Origin: Amylostereum areolatum
Taxonomy: Eukaryota > Basidiomycota > Agaricomycetes > Russulales > Stereaceae
Length of the DNA: 64,000 nt
Direction of reading: 5' to 3'
NCBI GenBank assembly: GCA_012932865.1
Contig: SAXG01000005.1
Span: 62,001-126,000 of the forward strand
This document shows positions 1-11,699 of the stretch, one piece after another (positions within the stretch are counted from its first letter, which is position 1; the number at the start of each line of letters is the position of its first letter). A program made the translations under genes and the position numbers. A model generated the notes under the pieces. It ran no database searches and was not told the origin of the DNA. It saw nothing but the letters and a program-made list of their open reading frames with translations.

Positions 1-1349
1 GCCGACTGGACAGAAGAGATTCGGCAGGCGATGCAGGAGCGCTTGAAAGACCCCAAGTCCATGGACAAGTTTATGCCGACGAATATAAAATGTATGCTTC
101 CCCCGAGCTCAGGACGTCCATTCAGTTTGCTAACATGTCGGCAGACGTATCTCGAAAGGAAGTTGAGATTGAGCTCATCTCTGAGGAGGTTCGCAACAGC
201 GAGAACCCTGGCGATGTGAAATGCATCATTGAGGGGATTGCCCTCCAAGAAGAGCAGTGAGTCCATCATCAAACTATGTTCGGCAGACATTAATTCTTTG
301 CCAGGCTCCAGCTCCAGGCTTATGTCAGTCAGATGCCCGATACCGAGCGAGAGCATTCCAATGTAGCCCTCTAGCGTCATAAGCTGGCGACCAAGGTGCA
401 AAAACATAACGAGATGGCCAGGGAGCGACTTGGACACCCACCCAACCGTCTTCATACGGTTCGCCTTCGGAAGCTTCATACCGAGGACGAATGGGGCTCG
501 GTATCAGCAACACTTTCTGCCGAGGGTCAGCAGCCAGAGTACAGAGCCGTTGATATTCCTTTGGCACGAGGCAAGACCTGGTGCGACAACCCTGATCACA
601 GAAAGTTTGCTGACATGGAGCTCCGACTTCGGGAAATGAGTGCCGACCACCACCTGCAGCAAATCCGTCTTGGCTTGGTCGACAAAGCATCGAGTGGCAA
701 TTCGCAAAGTGCAGAATGTTGCCAGAGGGGTCTCGTCACACACCCGGGGTATGAATGCCGTGCATTCCCTCAACAAGACGGTCCGGCTGCATGCGCAGCA
801 GTATGCATGCTGCCGAGAAGACATGGAGCGATTGGGTTGGACCTCGGCACAGAAAGAACATTTCCAGGCAATGAAAAAAGAAGATATGCTCATCTCAACC
901 AGGAGTATCAATCCAAACGATCCCATGAGCTGGAAAATGAATCTCGCCTGGTTTTGGACGATGGATATACCTAGCGATTCAGATGAGAGTCAGTACCTTG
1001 GCGAATGTTGGTACCTCTTTTTGTCTCATGGATGCGCTTGACGAATTCTCTAGTCTTCAAGAAAAAGTGGCTGGAGACTAGAATGTCTCTAGACCGAGTG
1101 GAGGAGGAGATTATCATCTTGAAGGCAGAAATGGGTATGACCTACTCCAGCTTCCGATTTCTGGCGAAGGAGTGGGAAGGCCGTCGAGACACAATGCTGT
1201 CAGCTCGCCCAAAAGCCCCGGGACACATCTGCACTGCCGAGAGGATGATGGCGAATTGGACTGAGTATGCCGAGAGAGCCCGTACCGCATTTGATGGCGA
1301 GCTTGGCCCCGGGGTTATTCGGTACTGGGATCCTCACGATGTAGATTAA
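1..1349 (+). pseudogene. KDZ transposase, 3' part, decayed
   Basis: Translations in all three + frames, joined across small shifts, read like the C-terminal half of Kyakuja-Dileera-Zisupton (KDZ) transposases of basidiomycetes. Visible blocks are FANMSADVSRKEVEIEL (about 130-180), a linker with ELRLREM and LQQIRLGLVDKA (about 615-690), HSLNKTVRLHAQQY (about 765-805), NLAWFWTMDIPSD (about 940-975) and WLETRMSLDRVEEEI with EMGMTYSSFRFLAKEWE (about 1065-1180). These blocks match the family from memory; no search was run. The reading frame is broken by an in-frame TAG (372-374) and by a shift near 690. The frame is open at base 1, so the catalytic N-terminal part lies outside the window. One intron (about 240-305) is plausible. 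A KDZ-associated cysteine-cluster protein is the main alternative. Confidence 0.62.
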
Positions 1350-2014
1350 ATCTCTCGAATGTTTAGCTCGTTCCCATGCCTCGGTACGAGATGAATGTGC
1401 TGCCAGGGGGTGAATGTCGTTGAGGTAGATTTGATTGCAACATCCCTTGCTCTAACACAGCCTGCCTTGGTTCCAGCAGCTCTGAAGACCGAAGAGCTCG
1501 AAATTCCAAAGTTGTCTCACATTCATTCTGTCGAAGGGCAAGGCACACAAAGTCACCCTACCCCCAATCGACCTTCGGTACGAGAATTAGGCACCGTATC
1601 TACAAACGACTCCTGCCCTTCATTACCCCATTCCGCAGATTTGGACATTTGAAAAACCTGCAAGACGCGCAATTAGAGACGTGTTCGGCTCGGCAGGACT
1701 TTCTCGGTAGGAATCACAAACATTGCACCGTTGGAGTTGTTCTCCCCTGAGTTTGAGGCACCAGCGAGACTTGAGCTTCTTGGACTTTGGGGTTGGTGGG
1801 GGTGGTCATGATGGTTTGAGATAAGTTGGTTATCGATGAGTGCACCTGCTCTCTGTATAAGTGATACCGGCTGTACCTACTACCAAGATTTCATGTCTAG
1901 ACCCCTAGGGACACCTCGTGGTCCCAACGTGTTATTCTGTTTATATGGAGGCTCTGAATAGACCGGGATCTGTTTTCCTCTTCCACTCTTCCCAACAACG
2001 CTACCACAGTGTCC
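1350..2014. other. Spacer before the unknown + gene
   Basis: No convincing coding segment is seen. A TATAAG-like sequence lies near 1855-1862, about 150 bases before the ATG at 2015, and could be the promoter of the downstream gene. TRCCGAG heptamers continue through the spacer (for example ctcggta near 1380 and ctcggca near 1689). Confidence 0.3.
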
Positions 2015-5000
2015 ATGTCAGGCGCCCAGAATCCTCCCCCTGGACCTCCTAACGCTGCCGAGACCTCCCTCACTCCCAACGGCCCTCATGGACCTGCCCC
2101 ACTTCTCACAGTGACCATGCTCGACCTCATGGATAAAAACATCACTGCATACATCGACACCCCAGCTGCTGGCCGACCAACCTGGATCAAGGCATTTTTC
2201 CCCCGAGTGTGGGAGGTTACTCACCCGGGATGGGACTGGGATGCCGACGATGAGGATCTGAGTGAAGCGGAGGAAGAATTGCTCGGTAGAACTAAGGATG
2301 TGAGTGATGACTGGTCTTTCATTGACCTTCGCGTATATTGACAGCTTGGCAGGCAGTCAATCGGTGGTTCTCGCAGCACGGTCGTGTGGCGAAGATCCGA
2401 ACCTTTCTTCGGTCGACTCGAAGGTGGACAGTGAGAATGGCTTACGGCGCTCTGTTCAAGCAGCATCTCGACGAGGTCATCAAAGCCATTGACGAGGATG
2501 CTATCCCCCCATCGGGAGTGTATCTCTGACTATATCAAACAGGCATCACTCGGGGCTTAGGACTGCTGCCGGACGGGGAGTATGAAGCCTTGGTTGCGCT
2601 GGCAAAGACTTGGAACAGAGTTGGGCCGCCTCGCAAGGTAAAACAAAGGTTCGCAGTGTTCGTCCCTCGCACCATACCAAGCAACATATTTACCTGCTCG
2701 GTAGGCGACTGCGACGATTTTTCCGTGATGCATGCCATGAATTCATCACTTGGTGCGCACGTGAGATCGGTGTATGGGTGTTTGTGCTATACGGTGTTGA
2801 TCCCGAGTTGGAGGGGAAAGCAGACATGTGAGCATTAACTTTCTGTGCCCTAGTTTCTAACTCAAGCGCCTGTCCGGTAGCATGGACTTTTCAGTCCAGC
2901 TTGGCCTCTCAAAAAAGACGTTCAAGAAAATATTCTCTCTGAAACCCCTATTCAAAAAGGTTGACGACTTCATCGAGGACGCGACCAGTGAGCCCCCCTT
3001 ATGGTCATGGTACCGAGCGAGGCTGAACGAGATATCAGACAAACTAGACGGCAAACTCCCCGAGCCCCAGCTGGGTCCGCAAGAGTCCCCCATCCCTATA
3101 ACACATGACGGAAAGAAAATCACAATTCCTGCCGAGGTGGACTTTGCCAAGGTGAAGAAAAACAAAGGGTTGAATCGGTGGTTGAGGCATGCAATCCAGA
3201 AGGGTGTCGGTACGTTTTCATCTATCTCAGTGTGCAAATTACGCTCTAACCCCCCTCGGTAGCCGTCCTTTGCGATAACAAACATATACAACCCCCATGG
3301 AAATTGCTCCGTGATCAGACCTTCACCTTCTTCGATGAACAAGACATTCCCTACTGGATCTGCAAGGGGGTGCGTAAGCGGGTCGTCATACAGGACCCCA
3401 AGAAGATGTGGATTGCGGAGAAGACCGCTCTCTTCTGGCACTTCCATTCTCGGGGTGGTTTTACGATGAAGGCGTACTACGACAAGGACCAAATTTACGA
3501 ACCTCTCCCCGACCATCAGTGCTTTTGGCACTCTCAGTTCGTGCCGACACCAAAACAAGTCTCGAAGAAGACCCCTGCCGATAGCGATGAGTGGGAGGAT
3601 GTCGAAGATGACGAGGAAGTCCATGACCCTGGCGATCCCGAGCTTGCGCCTGGCCTTGCCGAGGCTCCCGACCTTCTCCCTCTCGCTAGGATGCCTGTCA
3701 ACCCAGACTGGCCGGGTGTCCCCCCCGTATCCATGCCGGCCACTCCGAATGCATACCTCACTTGGGTGAGAGACACATTGCAGGGTGAAGTGCCCAAGCT
3801 TGAGCGTGCTGCCGAAACACTCGCATGTCTACCTGTGAGTGTTTTTCTACTAGGGGAAGATGTCAGAATCTAACATGTACTAGCTGTCGAGTGTAGACAC
3901 GCCCCATGGTGCGCTGGATCCAAACATCCAGGCACCTTTAACTTGGACATGGGTGAAAGCATGGCTACCGCCAATGTATCTGGAAGAGAATGGCGAACAT
4001 TTATAGAGACTGGAGGAATGGCTGGACAAAGATCCATGGAAGCGTGAGGCTGGCGAGAGACATATCTTCCTTGGCTTTCGCCAGGCTTGGGATGTTATCC
4101 TTCTTGGCATGCTGTATGCGCGTTGCTACCAGGCCAAGGCAGAGCTTATGAACGATCTACCTGGCACGCTGTACCCCCCTCACCCTGTTTGGAAGGGGGC
4201 CATTGGCAGCTCAACATTCAACCCTACCGAGCGACAAGAAACCTGGCTTAACGCGGTCTTCGGTGCCATGGCAGACGACATTCAGGTGGTGGTGGATTAT
4301 TACGCCTGGCCCAGCATCTCCATCACCGAGTGTTCACCGAGCGAGTCCAGAATCAAGTTCATGCGACGTTTGTGGGACGATCAAAACTACCAAGAACTGA
4401 TTACCATAATCTGCCAACAGCTAGTAAGTGTCCAGCGCCTTATGTTCTGCAACCACGTCTAACATCCGGCAGGTTCACAATCCGCACCAGAGAGATTCTC
4501 TACCTATGCCGAGTGCGTGGGGATCATTCTCATGGCCAAGAAGAGGTTTACCTGGCCTGCTGCATAAAGACATGTACAAGCTCCGGCAGTTTCTCAATGA
4601 CATGGACACTCAACAAGTCGTCCAACATAATAAGCCGGTGTCTCGGGAGGTGGCTCTCTCCTTTTCCCTCAAGCTCGGGCTTGCTGCTGCCGACTGCCAA
4701 CTTGTGAAGGACTACCAGGAGCATCCCCACATGTTTGTCCCGATTAGCGATCACACAAAGAAGATCCTCTCGTCTTCGGTGCTATTGCAGACCGACACAC
4801 TGCAGGACTTGGAGGCGGCAGCAGGGACGGCGCTTGCCGACCTTCGGCAAATTCTCCCCCCCCTGCCGAAGGACCCGGTACATTGTCGTCGCATTCGAGT
4901 CCCGGCGAACATCAATGTCTCTGCACCAACTACAAGCGTGGAGGACGCTGCAGCAGCATTAAATGAGGGTGAGACAACGGGGGACCGAGCTAGAGCCATT

Positions 5001-5330
5001 GCCTTGGAGCGGCAGGCTCAGGTTGCCGACAGGGTAAATATCAACCGTGCCGAGAAGGCAAAGAGACGGAAGGGGACGGTTGTCGACCTGGACCTTGGGG
5101 AGGAGGGGGACGATGATGAGGAGGAGCCAGATAATCCTGAAGATGACGATCACATTCCCCAGGTAGGGATGTCTGCATTCTTAGGGGACGAAGAAATCAA
5201 TAAAAGGAGGCCTCAGGCGGCAGCGAAAAAGCCAAGGCCAAAACCAAAACCCGTGCCGAAGAAAGTGGCAGTTCCTGCCGAGGGTGTGGAAGGAGAGCTG
5301 CAAAAGAAGAGGAAGAGGAAGAGGACTTAA
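2015..5330 (+). pseudogene. Unknown multi-exon gene of the transposon-like region (gene B)
   Basis: Function not recognised. Exons join in phase across typical introns: 2300-2352, 2828-2880, 3210-3262, 3835-3883 and 4424-4472 (49-53 nt each). A further intron at 2638-2704 has good borders but does not keep frame. The protein has a proline-rich N-terminus (SGAQNPPPGPP), a tryptophan-rich middle (FITWCAREIGVWVFVLY; KTALFWHFHSRGGF), an acidic stretch (EEGDDDEEEPDNPEDDD) and a very basic tail (KKPRPKPKPVPKK, KKRKRKRT) that would suit a nuclear protein. Start ATG 2015 is the first in frame. Two lone in-frame stops, TGA 2527-2529 and TAG 4004-4006, break otherwise open frames, and the frame also seems to slip near 4555. 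It lies between the KDZ relic and the convergent polyQ gene. Best read as a decayed passenger gene. Confidence 0.5.
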
Positions 5331-5593
5331 GAGACTAAGCCCACTCCATTAAAACTTGTAAAGGCCATTTTTATTTGTGTATATGTACGGGCCTATAAAT
5401 AATACACCTCGGTGGCACAATGCTACCGAGTAACACGCGCAAGCGCAAGCAAAACCCGAAGTACAAGTATGGAAACCAAACACCCCAACCGGCAGGCGAT
5501 ACAAGACGGGTAGCCAGACACTACCGAGAAAAACGGATGAAAGCATACAAGATCCCAACGCCAAAGCGTAACCTACCGAAGCCAACATACCAT

Positions 5594-6438
5594 CTAATTT
5601 CCTCCCTGGCCCTTGCCACTCTTTGGCTTATTCTGCCCGCGTGCAGTGACAGATACCGACGGCTCTGCAGAGCCAGATGGTCCTGCGACGGGGTCTTCTC
5701 CCCTCTTCTGAGCTTGTTGCCGAGTTATTGCAGGCTCTGCATTGCTGGGGGTATTTTTCCCCTTGCCCTTGCCTCTCCCCCCCCTCCCTGTGCTGCCTCC
5801 CCTCTTTGCCTTCTTGGGAAGCTCAGGCATGTCCGCCTCGGGGTCTTCTTCAATGATCATGCACTCCTCAGGACTCAAGGCAGCCCAAGATGCGGGGGAT
5901 AATCCGCCATGCTTGTCCTCGGCAGCGTCCTCGCCCACACGCTTGCGCTTTGCAGGCACCCGCGCACCGCCTTCGTCCTCGGTAGACATAGTGAGCACCG
6001 ACACGTGAGACGCGACCGAGCGATGCTCGGAGCCCTGGCGAGAACCACCTTCGCGGGACGGGCGAATCGAGCCTTCTCGGGATGGACGAAGGGATCCTTC
6101 TCGGGACGGGCGAGTTGCCAGTGCCAAGTTGGGTCCGTCATCGCCGTCTGAAAAGCCCTCGGCCTGGGGTCCCCAGGTAGCCTTGCTGAGTGAGGGGGCA
6201 GCTGGAGAGGGAGCCGATGGAGAGGATGAGGAGTCAAAAAACAAGGGTTGCTTGGGTTGCAAGCCAAGGAGGGGGGCGGTGGTCGAGGGACCGGACTGGG
6301 GAGGCGTGAAGGCATCGTCCCGAGGGGAAATCGGCAGGAAATTAGGGTCAAACTCGAAGTCCATAAGGTTGAAGTTGCCCTGGGCAGCGGGTTCGGGAGG
6401 AGGCACGGGGTGCTGCTGCTGCTGCTGTTGCTGCTGCT

Positions 6439-6469
<31 letters not shown>

Positions 6470-6470
6470 T

Positions 6471-6509
<39 letters not shown>

Positions 6510-9285
6510 ATGGCCTGCCACATGGGGTCGTCCACCCCAAACACCCCTACCTGATTCCCGACCTGATTGGGGATGTTGCCGAGGAAGATCTGGACGAGCT
6601 GCTGGGTGATTCCTGTCAAGGATGCAACGACAGTTGCTTGGCGCTGCTGTGCCGACGTCTCTAACATGTTCCCCTGGCTTGAGATCCGGCCTGTGATAGC
6701 TTGGGAGACCTTCTGCCAGTCGTCAGCAGCCAAGAGGAATGACTTCCTCGTTGAAGTCGCCAGCGCGTCCGTGGCCTAGGTCATGTCTGTGAGCTTCGTC
6801 GATGTAGCAGTGTGGAAGTCGACGAGGTCCTGGGAGAGGGAAGTCCGGAACGCCTTGACCTGGTCAGCAGTGGCAAATCTCTCGGCGGTGCTGCCGAGGG
6901 CTGCGAGACTCTCTAGTGCCGTGTCAAGCTGCCTGTTGAGGCTCTCCAAGGCTTCCTTCGATGTGTCGTCCCGGTCGACCTGCTCGTGGGATTTGTCGAC
7001 AACGAGGACGTGGAGATTCTTGACGTTTTCGTGGATCGCCTCCACGATCTCGAAGATTTCCTGAACCTTGCTGCCGTCGGGAGCCTGACCTTGGGATGCT
7101 GCCATCTCGGGGGGTACGGACTGGCGCAAGAGAGAAGGGAGGCCGTTTTGCAACTCAGCCATGGTTGCTTGTAGCTCGGCAAACTTTGCGTTCGTGCCCT
7201 CGACCTGCCGACGAATGTCCCGGACGCCATCTTCCACAATCTTGACGATGCGAGCCTCGTGTGCCAACAACAATGGCGACAGCATCTGGGCGAGGGCGGT
7301 TGTGTCGAGAACGACTCCTGGTGCGGGAGCGGGGATGGAGGTGCTGGCTCAGGGGAAGGAGATGGAGGAAACACGGGCGGGGGTTGGTACGTCTGATGCT
7401 GGGGGAGGACTTTGCGAGGGGGGGCCGTAGCTGGAGGCGTGCAGCTGGTCCACCATGTCGATGTCCTGATCATCTTCATCTTGAACTACTGGTTTCGCTA
7501 GAATAATCTATCATTAGCAAGTGACTGGGGAGGATGTGCATGGAATACTAACGGTGAGGGGGTCAGAGAAGAAACTCACCGGGACGCGCAGGCTGGACGA
7601 TAGCATGAGGGGGGTCTGCCTGGTGAGATGACGACACTGCCGATCTTGCCCCTTTGGCAGGAGTCCTATCGGGCATCTCAACGGTCGGCACAGGGCGAGG
7701 CTTTGGAGGTTTGGAGGCTGCCCGGCTCGGCGGTTTGTCCTTCTTGCTAGCCTTAGCGGCCGCTTTCTTAGCGGGAGCTTTCTTCGCCTCCTCGGCAGTC
7801 GTCTTCTCCTCGGCAGCCTTCTTTGATGTGGTCTTCTCCTTGGCAGCCTTCTTCGACGTGGTCTTCTTCGCCTTGCTCATTGCCTGGCCCTGGCCTTGCC
7901 ATTCGGCGACGGTGGGCATCGGTTGCTCGGAAAACTCTGAGGTAATGTTAGTTGAATTCGTACCGAGCATGCAAAGAGTTCTTACCCGGGTACTGGAGCA
8001 CCGGCTGAGTCAACCTTGCCGAGAGCGCCTTCAGGCTTTCCTCGGTCAGCCTGCCAGTCTCGGTGAGCCTGCGGACGAAGGCTCCGCGACGATCCTCGTT
8101 CCAATGCCATCCTCGGTGGAGGGCTGCGTACGTTGCGGCACTGTTGTGGCTGCACTTGATATTGCGCAGGCTGCAGGGGCTGCAAGAACCAGAGACACCC
8201 CAGTAGCAGGGGTAGTCACCTGCTTCACAGTTCGTGCAAGGTTCCTGTAAGTCGGTAAGTCGACAAAAATGGAGCGGAGGAGATCGGTACGGGACGTACC
8301 TCATGTGCCGGGTGGTCTGGGTGCAAACCCCAGCATTCGGGATGCTGCCGAACGTCGTTGTAGACGTAGTTTTCACCCTGCGGGGTATTCCACATCCTGT
8401 TTTTGCGCTCGACAAGATCGGCAAGGTGCTCGACAGACTGGTCGTGGGGAGGGTCGATGGGTCCGGTGACCTGCGCCCGGTGCCTCTTGCCTTTGGCCTT
8501 CCCGGCACCTTTGCCTTTCTCGCCAGCTGCCTCGGCGTCCTCGTCGGCGTCCTCGTTCGGCAGATCTTGTGCCTGTTGTTGAGTGTTGTCCTCTTCATCG
8601 TAATCTTCCACTGTCGCCTTGCTGATGTTGTGCCTAGGCGTGGTTGACCTTTGGCGGGAAGGGCGAGACGGGGTAGCGGGGGTGCGAGAGACAGACTTGT
8701 CCCGAGTGTGGCGACGGCCGCGTGTTGGGGGGTCGGTAGATGGTGAAGTCGCGGAGGCAGCATCGATGGCCCGCGGGGCATGGGAATGTGAACCCGTTGG
8801 CTGGAGTGCCAGATCGGCGGACTCTTCTGCAGTAAACATGAGACGAATGAGATAAGATCAGTTGGTGGCGACGTACCGAGCGCTATCCACCACTGATCTG
8901 GGCCCGGGTCCACAATCTCCTCTGGTGGCTGATCGAGGAAAGGGGGGGGCGGTGGCGAATCGGTTCGCCATGACATCTGCCGTGATAGTATCCCCCTCTC
9001 CAGGGTTGCAGATTTGGTCGTAGACGTAGCGAACGAACTTGTGCCAGTTTTGCGGTTCTGCTGCACGATGCTGTGGATATAATGAGGATCTGAAAACGGG
9101 AGACAATCGGCAGACGCACCCATTCCTCCACAAACTTCCCAATCCACTTAAAACGAACCTCTGGAGAAGCGTGCTTGAGTGCGAGCCACGCTCGGTACGT
9201 TCGGTAGGCCGTTACACGGTTGATGATGAGGGAGCCCCGGTTGGCGAAGGCTTCCCATGCTCTGCTCGTGGCGGCGGCGGACATG
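5594..9285 (-). pseudogene. Large unknown polyQ / coiled-coil / Cys-cluster gene (gene C)
   Basis: Function not recognised. ATG at 9285 begins MSAAATSRAWEAFANRG. Exons join through introns near 9083-9131 (49 nt), about 8828-8876, 8245-8300, about 7939-7986 and about 7506-7580. In order the product has an N-terminal region with WLALKHASPEVRFKWIG, a serine/proline/basic region, a six-cysteine cluster (about 8150-8240), a Lys/Ala-rich segment (SKKAAKEKTTSKKAAEEK), a probable coiled coil (about 7280-6800), 32 consecutive glutamines (6413-6508), repeats of RPSREGS, and a basic Gly/Lys tail. It is broken by a frame shift at an 8-base G run (8942-8949 on +) and by lone in-frame stops TGA (7349-7351) and TAG (6776-6778). 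The frame is open on both sides of each stop. It is divergent from the 9649 gene and convergent with the 2015 gene. Confidence 0.5.
6413..6508 (-). repeat. CAG/CAA microsatellite coding for 32 glutamines
   Basis: Thirty-two consecutive CTG or TTG triplets on the + strand read as CAG/CAA (Gln) on the - strand inside gene C. CAA interruptions are scattered through the CAG run. On the - strand it is preceded by MWQAM and followed by HPVPPPEPA. Confidence 0.9.
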
Positions 9286-9648
9286 GTGAGGAAAATGATG
9301 CGATGGGGGCAGAACAGAGAGGGTTCAAAACTGTAAAGTATAAGGCAGAGACATTTGCACTCCGCTCGGCAGATGGGTCCGGTGCGGGCCCGGACTGATA
9401 ACAATTGGGCGAGCAAACACACTTTTGACAACTTCACCGTACTCGGCAGCCTTGACAGATTGTTGCCAAACTCAGGCACACGTTGCTTACTTCGACGTGT
9501 TGTCGCTTACGGTGCCAGAAAAGGGAATGATTTAGGCTCGGATCGGCATATGTTATGTCATGTGGCGAAGTCTTGCCTCTGCATCTTCACGCGACTTATT
9601 TTCCGTCCACCACCTGCCACGTCGACCACCGAAAGCCTCACCCCAAAC
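9286..9648. promoter_or_regulatory. Divergent intergenic region between gene C (-) and gene D (+)
   Basis: The two start codons (9285 on -, 9649 on +) face away from each other and are separated by 363 bases, so the promoters of both genes should lie here. Two ctcggca heptamers (near 9365 and 9443) are present. No clear TATA box was seen. Confidence 0.35.
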
Positions 9649-10894
9649 ATGCCCACCTCAACCCCCTTCACCATTCGTCGGCCTCCTGATCATGAAGTTC
9701 CTTCACCTGGTGTCCCTCCCCCTCGGTACGTGATTCGGCGCCCACCGCCTGAAACCGAAGAACTGGCGAGAGGTATGAACACCTCTCCGGTACCTTCCCC
9801 AAACCCTACCCCCGCGCAGTTCACCATCCGGCGACCCGCTCCCTCTCAGCCATCCCCTCACCCTGTCCAATACACAATGCAGGGGCCTCACAAACAGGTT
9901 GAACCTGAGGGAATGCCAGCTGCCGAGGAGGCCTCGGCACGGCGCATACATCATCCCGCCTTCACAATTCGCCGGCCACCTCAACATGTTCCCCCCTCTT
10001 CCCTTTCTACCTCCCCTCCCACGGTGTTTACCTTTCGGTGGCCCCCACCAGATGCAAGAGACGAAGATGCTTCTGGGCAGCTAGACCCCGCTTCCTCGGC
10101 AGCAGCTGGTATGCCTGGGCCTTCTGTGGGATGCTACGTCATCCGGCGTCCTCCTGAAACAAATGCCTCGGCAGGATCAAGGCCTGGGGCCGGGGGCTGG
10201 ACTTTCCCCTCTACCCCGTCCTCACCGCCCAAGTCTCTTGTGCTGCCCATGTCCCCCACTCGACCACGGATTCGCAACCGACAAGCGACCCCGTCCCAGG
10301 GGATCCTGACGAGGTCTGACCCCGACCTGTCTCCCGAGCACGCTGCTCTGATGAAGGCTTCAAAGCCACGTGCGTCCTGGGACGACTCGGTGACAGGGGT
10401 CAGCGGTCGGCCGTCCTTCAGGGTGGGTCGGCAGGAGCGTGCCGATGGGCTTGCAAATGGTGAGTGGACCCTGCGTATTTCACCTGTTGATCTAACAACT
10501 TTCAGAATCCTGGCCTACCACCGCCGAACCCTCCAACGGCACCCTGGACGTGGCATTGGAGGGATCCAACTTGCCAGGTGAGTTTTTTTTTTATTGTGCT
10601 GCCGACGGGTATGGATTTGACCATCCAGCAGAGCACGAATTGTATCAAGAGTGGCTCAATTTCCTGGATCGCTCTCCCGAGGCTCCAGCCCTACCGGACG
10701 ATGTCATGGACGCTGCCGGTCCTCAGCTTACCTCGGCGTGGATGAGCATCTACCGAGACGCTGGGCGGATTGCTCAGAACCTGAAGACGTACGACCACAT
10801 GCTGAGTGTCCTCACCCAAGATGAGAATACCCTGCATCGTATGAAGGAGGAGCTGGTGGCTCTGATGCGTGCCCGGTATGTTAGTGGAGCATAA
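9649..10894 (+). CDS. Unknown protein with FTIRRP repeats (gene D)
   Basis: Function not recognised. ATG 9649, introns 10460-10505 (46 nt) and 10578-10628 (51 nt), and stop TAA 10892-10894 give an uninterrupted 382-residue protein, with both introns in phase 1. The N-terminal half is proline-rich and repeats a hexapeptide of the form [FY]-[TV]-[IF]-R-[RW]-P at residues 7, 27, 58, 105, 127 and 163, with a weaker YTMQGP at 75. The C-terminal 90 residues look globular and helical (EHELYQEWLNFLDRSPE; LKTYDHMLSVLTQDE). It is the only gene of the 1-11 kb region with no visible break. It is divergent from gene C, and an imperfect hairpin lies 100 bases downstream. It could be a passenger gene of the KDZ-type element. 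Confidence 0.6.
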
Positions 10895-10993
10895 GATTCC
10901 TCGGTACAGTGTTGTTTTCGCTTGTAGTTTCCTGGGGGAGGTTTTAGCGTGGCGGGAGGACAGACAAAGTCATCTGTTTGGGATGATTGGCTA

Positions 10994-11065
10994 CCCTCGG
11001 TAGGTGGAGCGGTCTGCCGACTGCGAGGAACGAGTGGTTTGGCAGACCACTCCGCCTACCGAGGG
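10994..11065. repeat. 25-bp imperfect inverted repeat (hairpin)
   Basis: The left arm 10994-11018 (starts CCCTCGGTAGG) and the right arm 11041-11065 (ends CCTACCGAGGG) are reverse complements at 23 of 25 positions, with a 22-base loop (11019-11040). Each arm ends in the TRCCGAG heptamer abundant to the left. It lies about 100 bases after the stop of gene D, so it may be a 3' end structure or a transposon end. Confidence 0.75.
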
Positions 11066-11699
11066 TTCATCTCGAACGGACGATTTCGTATTGCCTGCCG
11101 CCGAGTGTAGGGGTTCATTATTGGTCATAGTATATTTGTTGTAGCCTATTCAAATCTTGGTAGCATGTTTGTAACACGGATGTATTGGAAATAAAACATG
11201 GGATACATGGTACCGACACAGTATTTCTAGCGAGCGGTGGCTAGGGGATGTGTAGCGAGGACATCCTGGCGAATGGTAAATTAGACCGAGGTCCTGGCAA
11301 AGCGGATACCGGCAGAGGGGGTGCTGCATCAGCAAATTGTCGAATTTTGTTTCGCCTTATTAAGCCGTGTTTTTGCTTGTTTCAGTGTTGCACAACGTGC
11401 GAAACAGTGCGAAACAGTCAAAACATGCCAACGCGTCAACATGTCCCCAGGCCATGTCTGATTGCTCAACACGCATGACTTGGCCAATGAACAGCCAATC
11501 TATATCCAATAAACACACAACTTAGAATCTCCAACAGTTATACAGGCCCAGTAATAGCTGGCAACTGGGTACAACAGTTCAACTCAGTTTGAATACATTC
11601 AAAACATCATCTATCAGGATCGAAACAAATTCCATTCAAAACAATGTAGGTATTCAATCCATACTAGGTAATGTAAATATTGTAGGCAGTAGGGTACGG
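11066..11699. other. AT-richer non-coding stretch
   Basis: No gene is seen. Base composition drops towards AT compared with the flanks, and short direct repeats such as gtgcgaaacagt occur near 11395-11418. TRCCGAG heptamers stop at about 11.1 kb, so this is probably the right edge of the transposon-like region. Confidence 0.3.
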
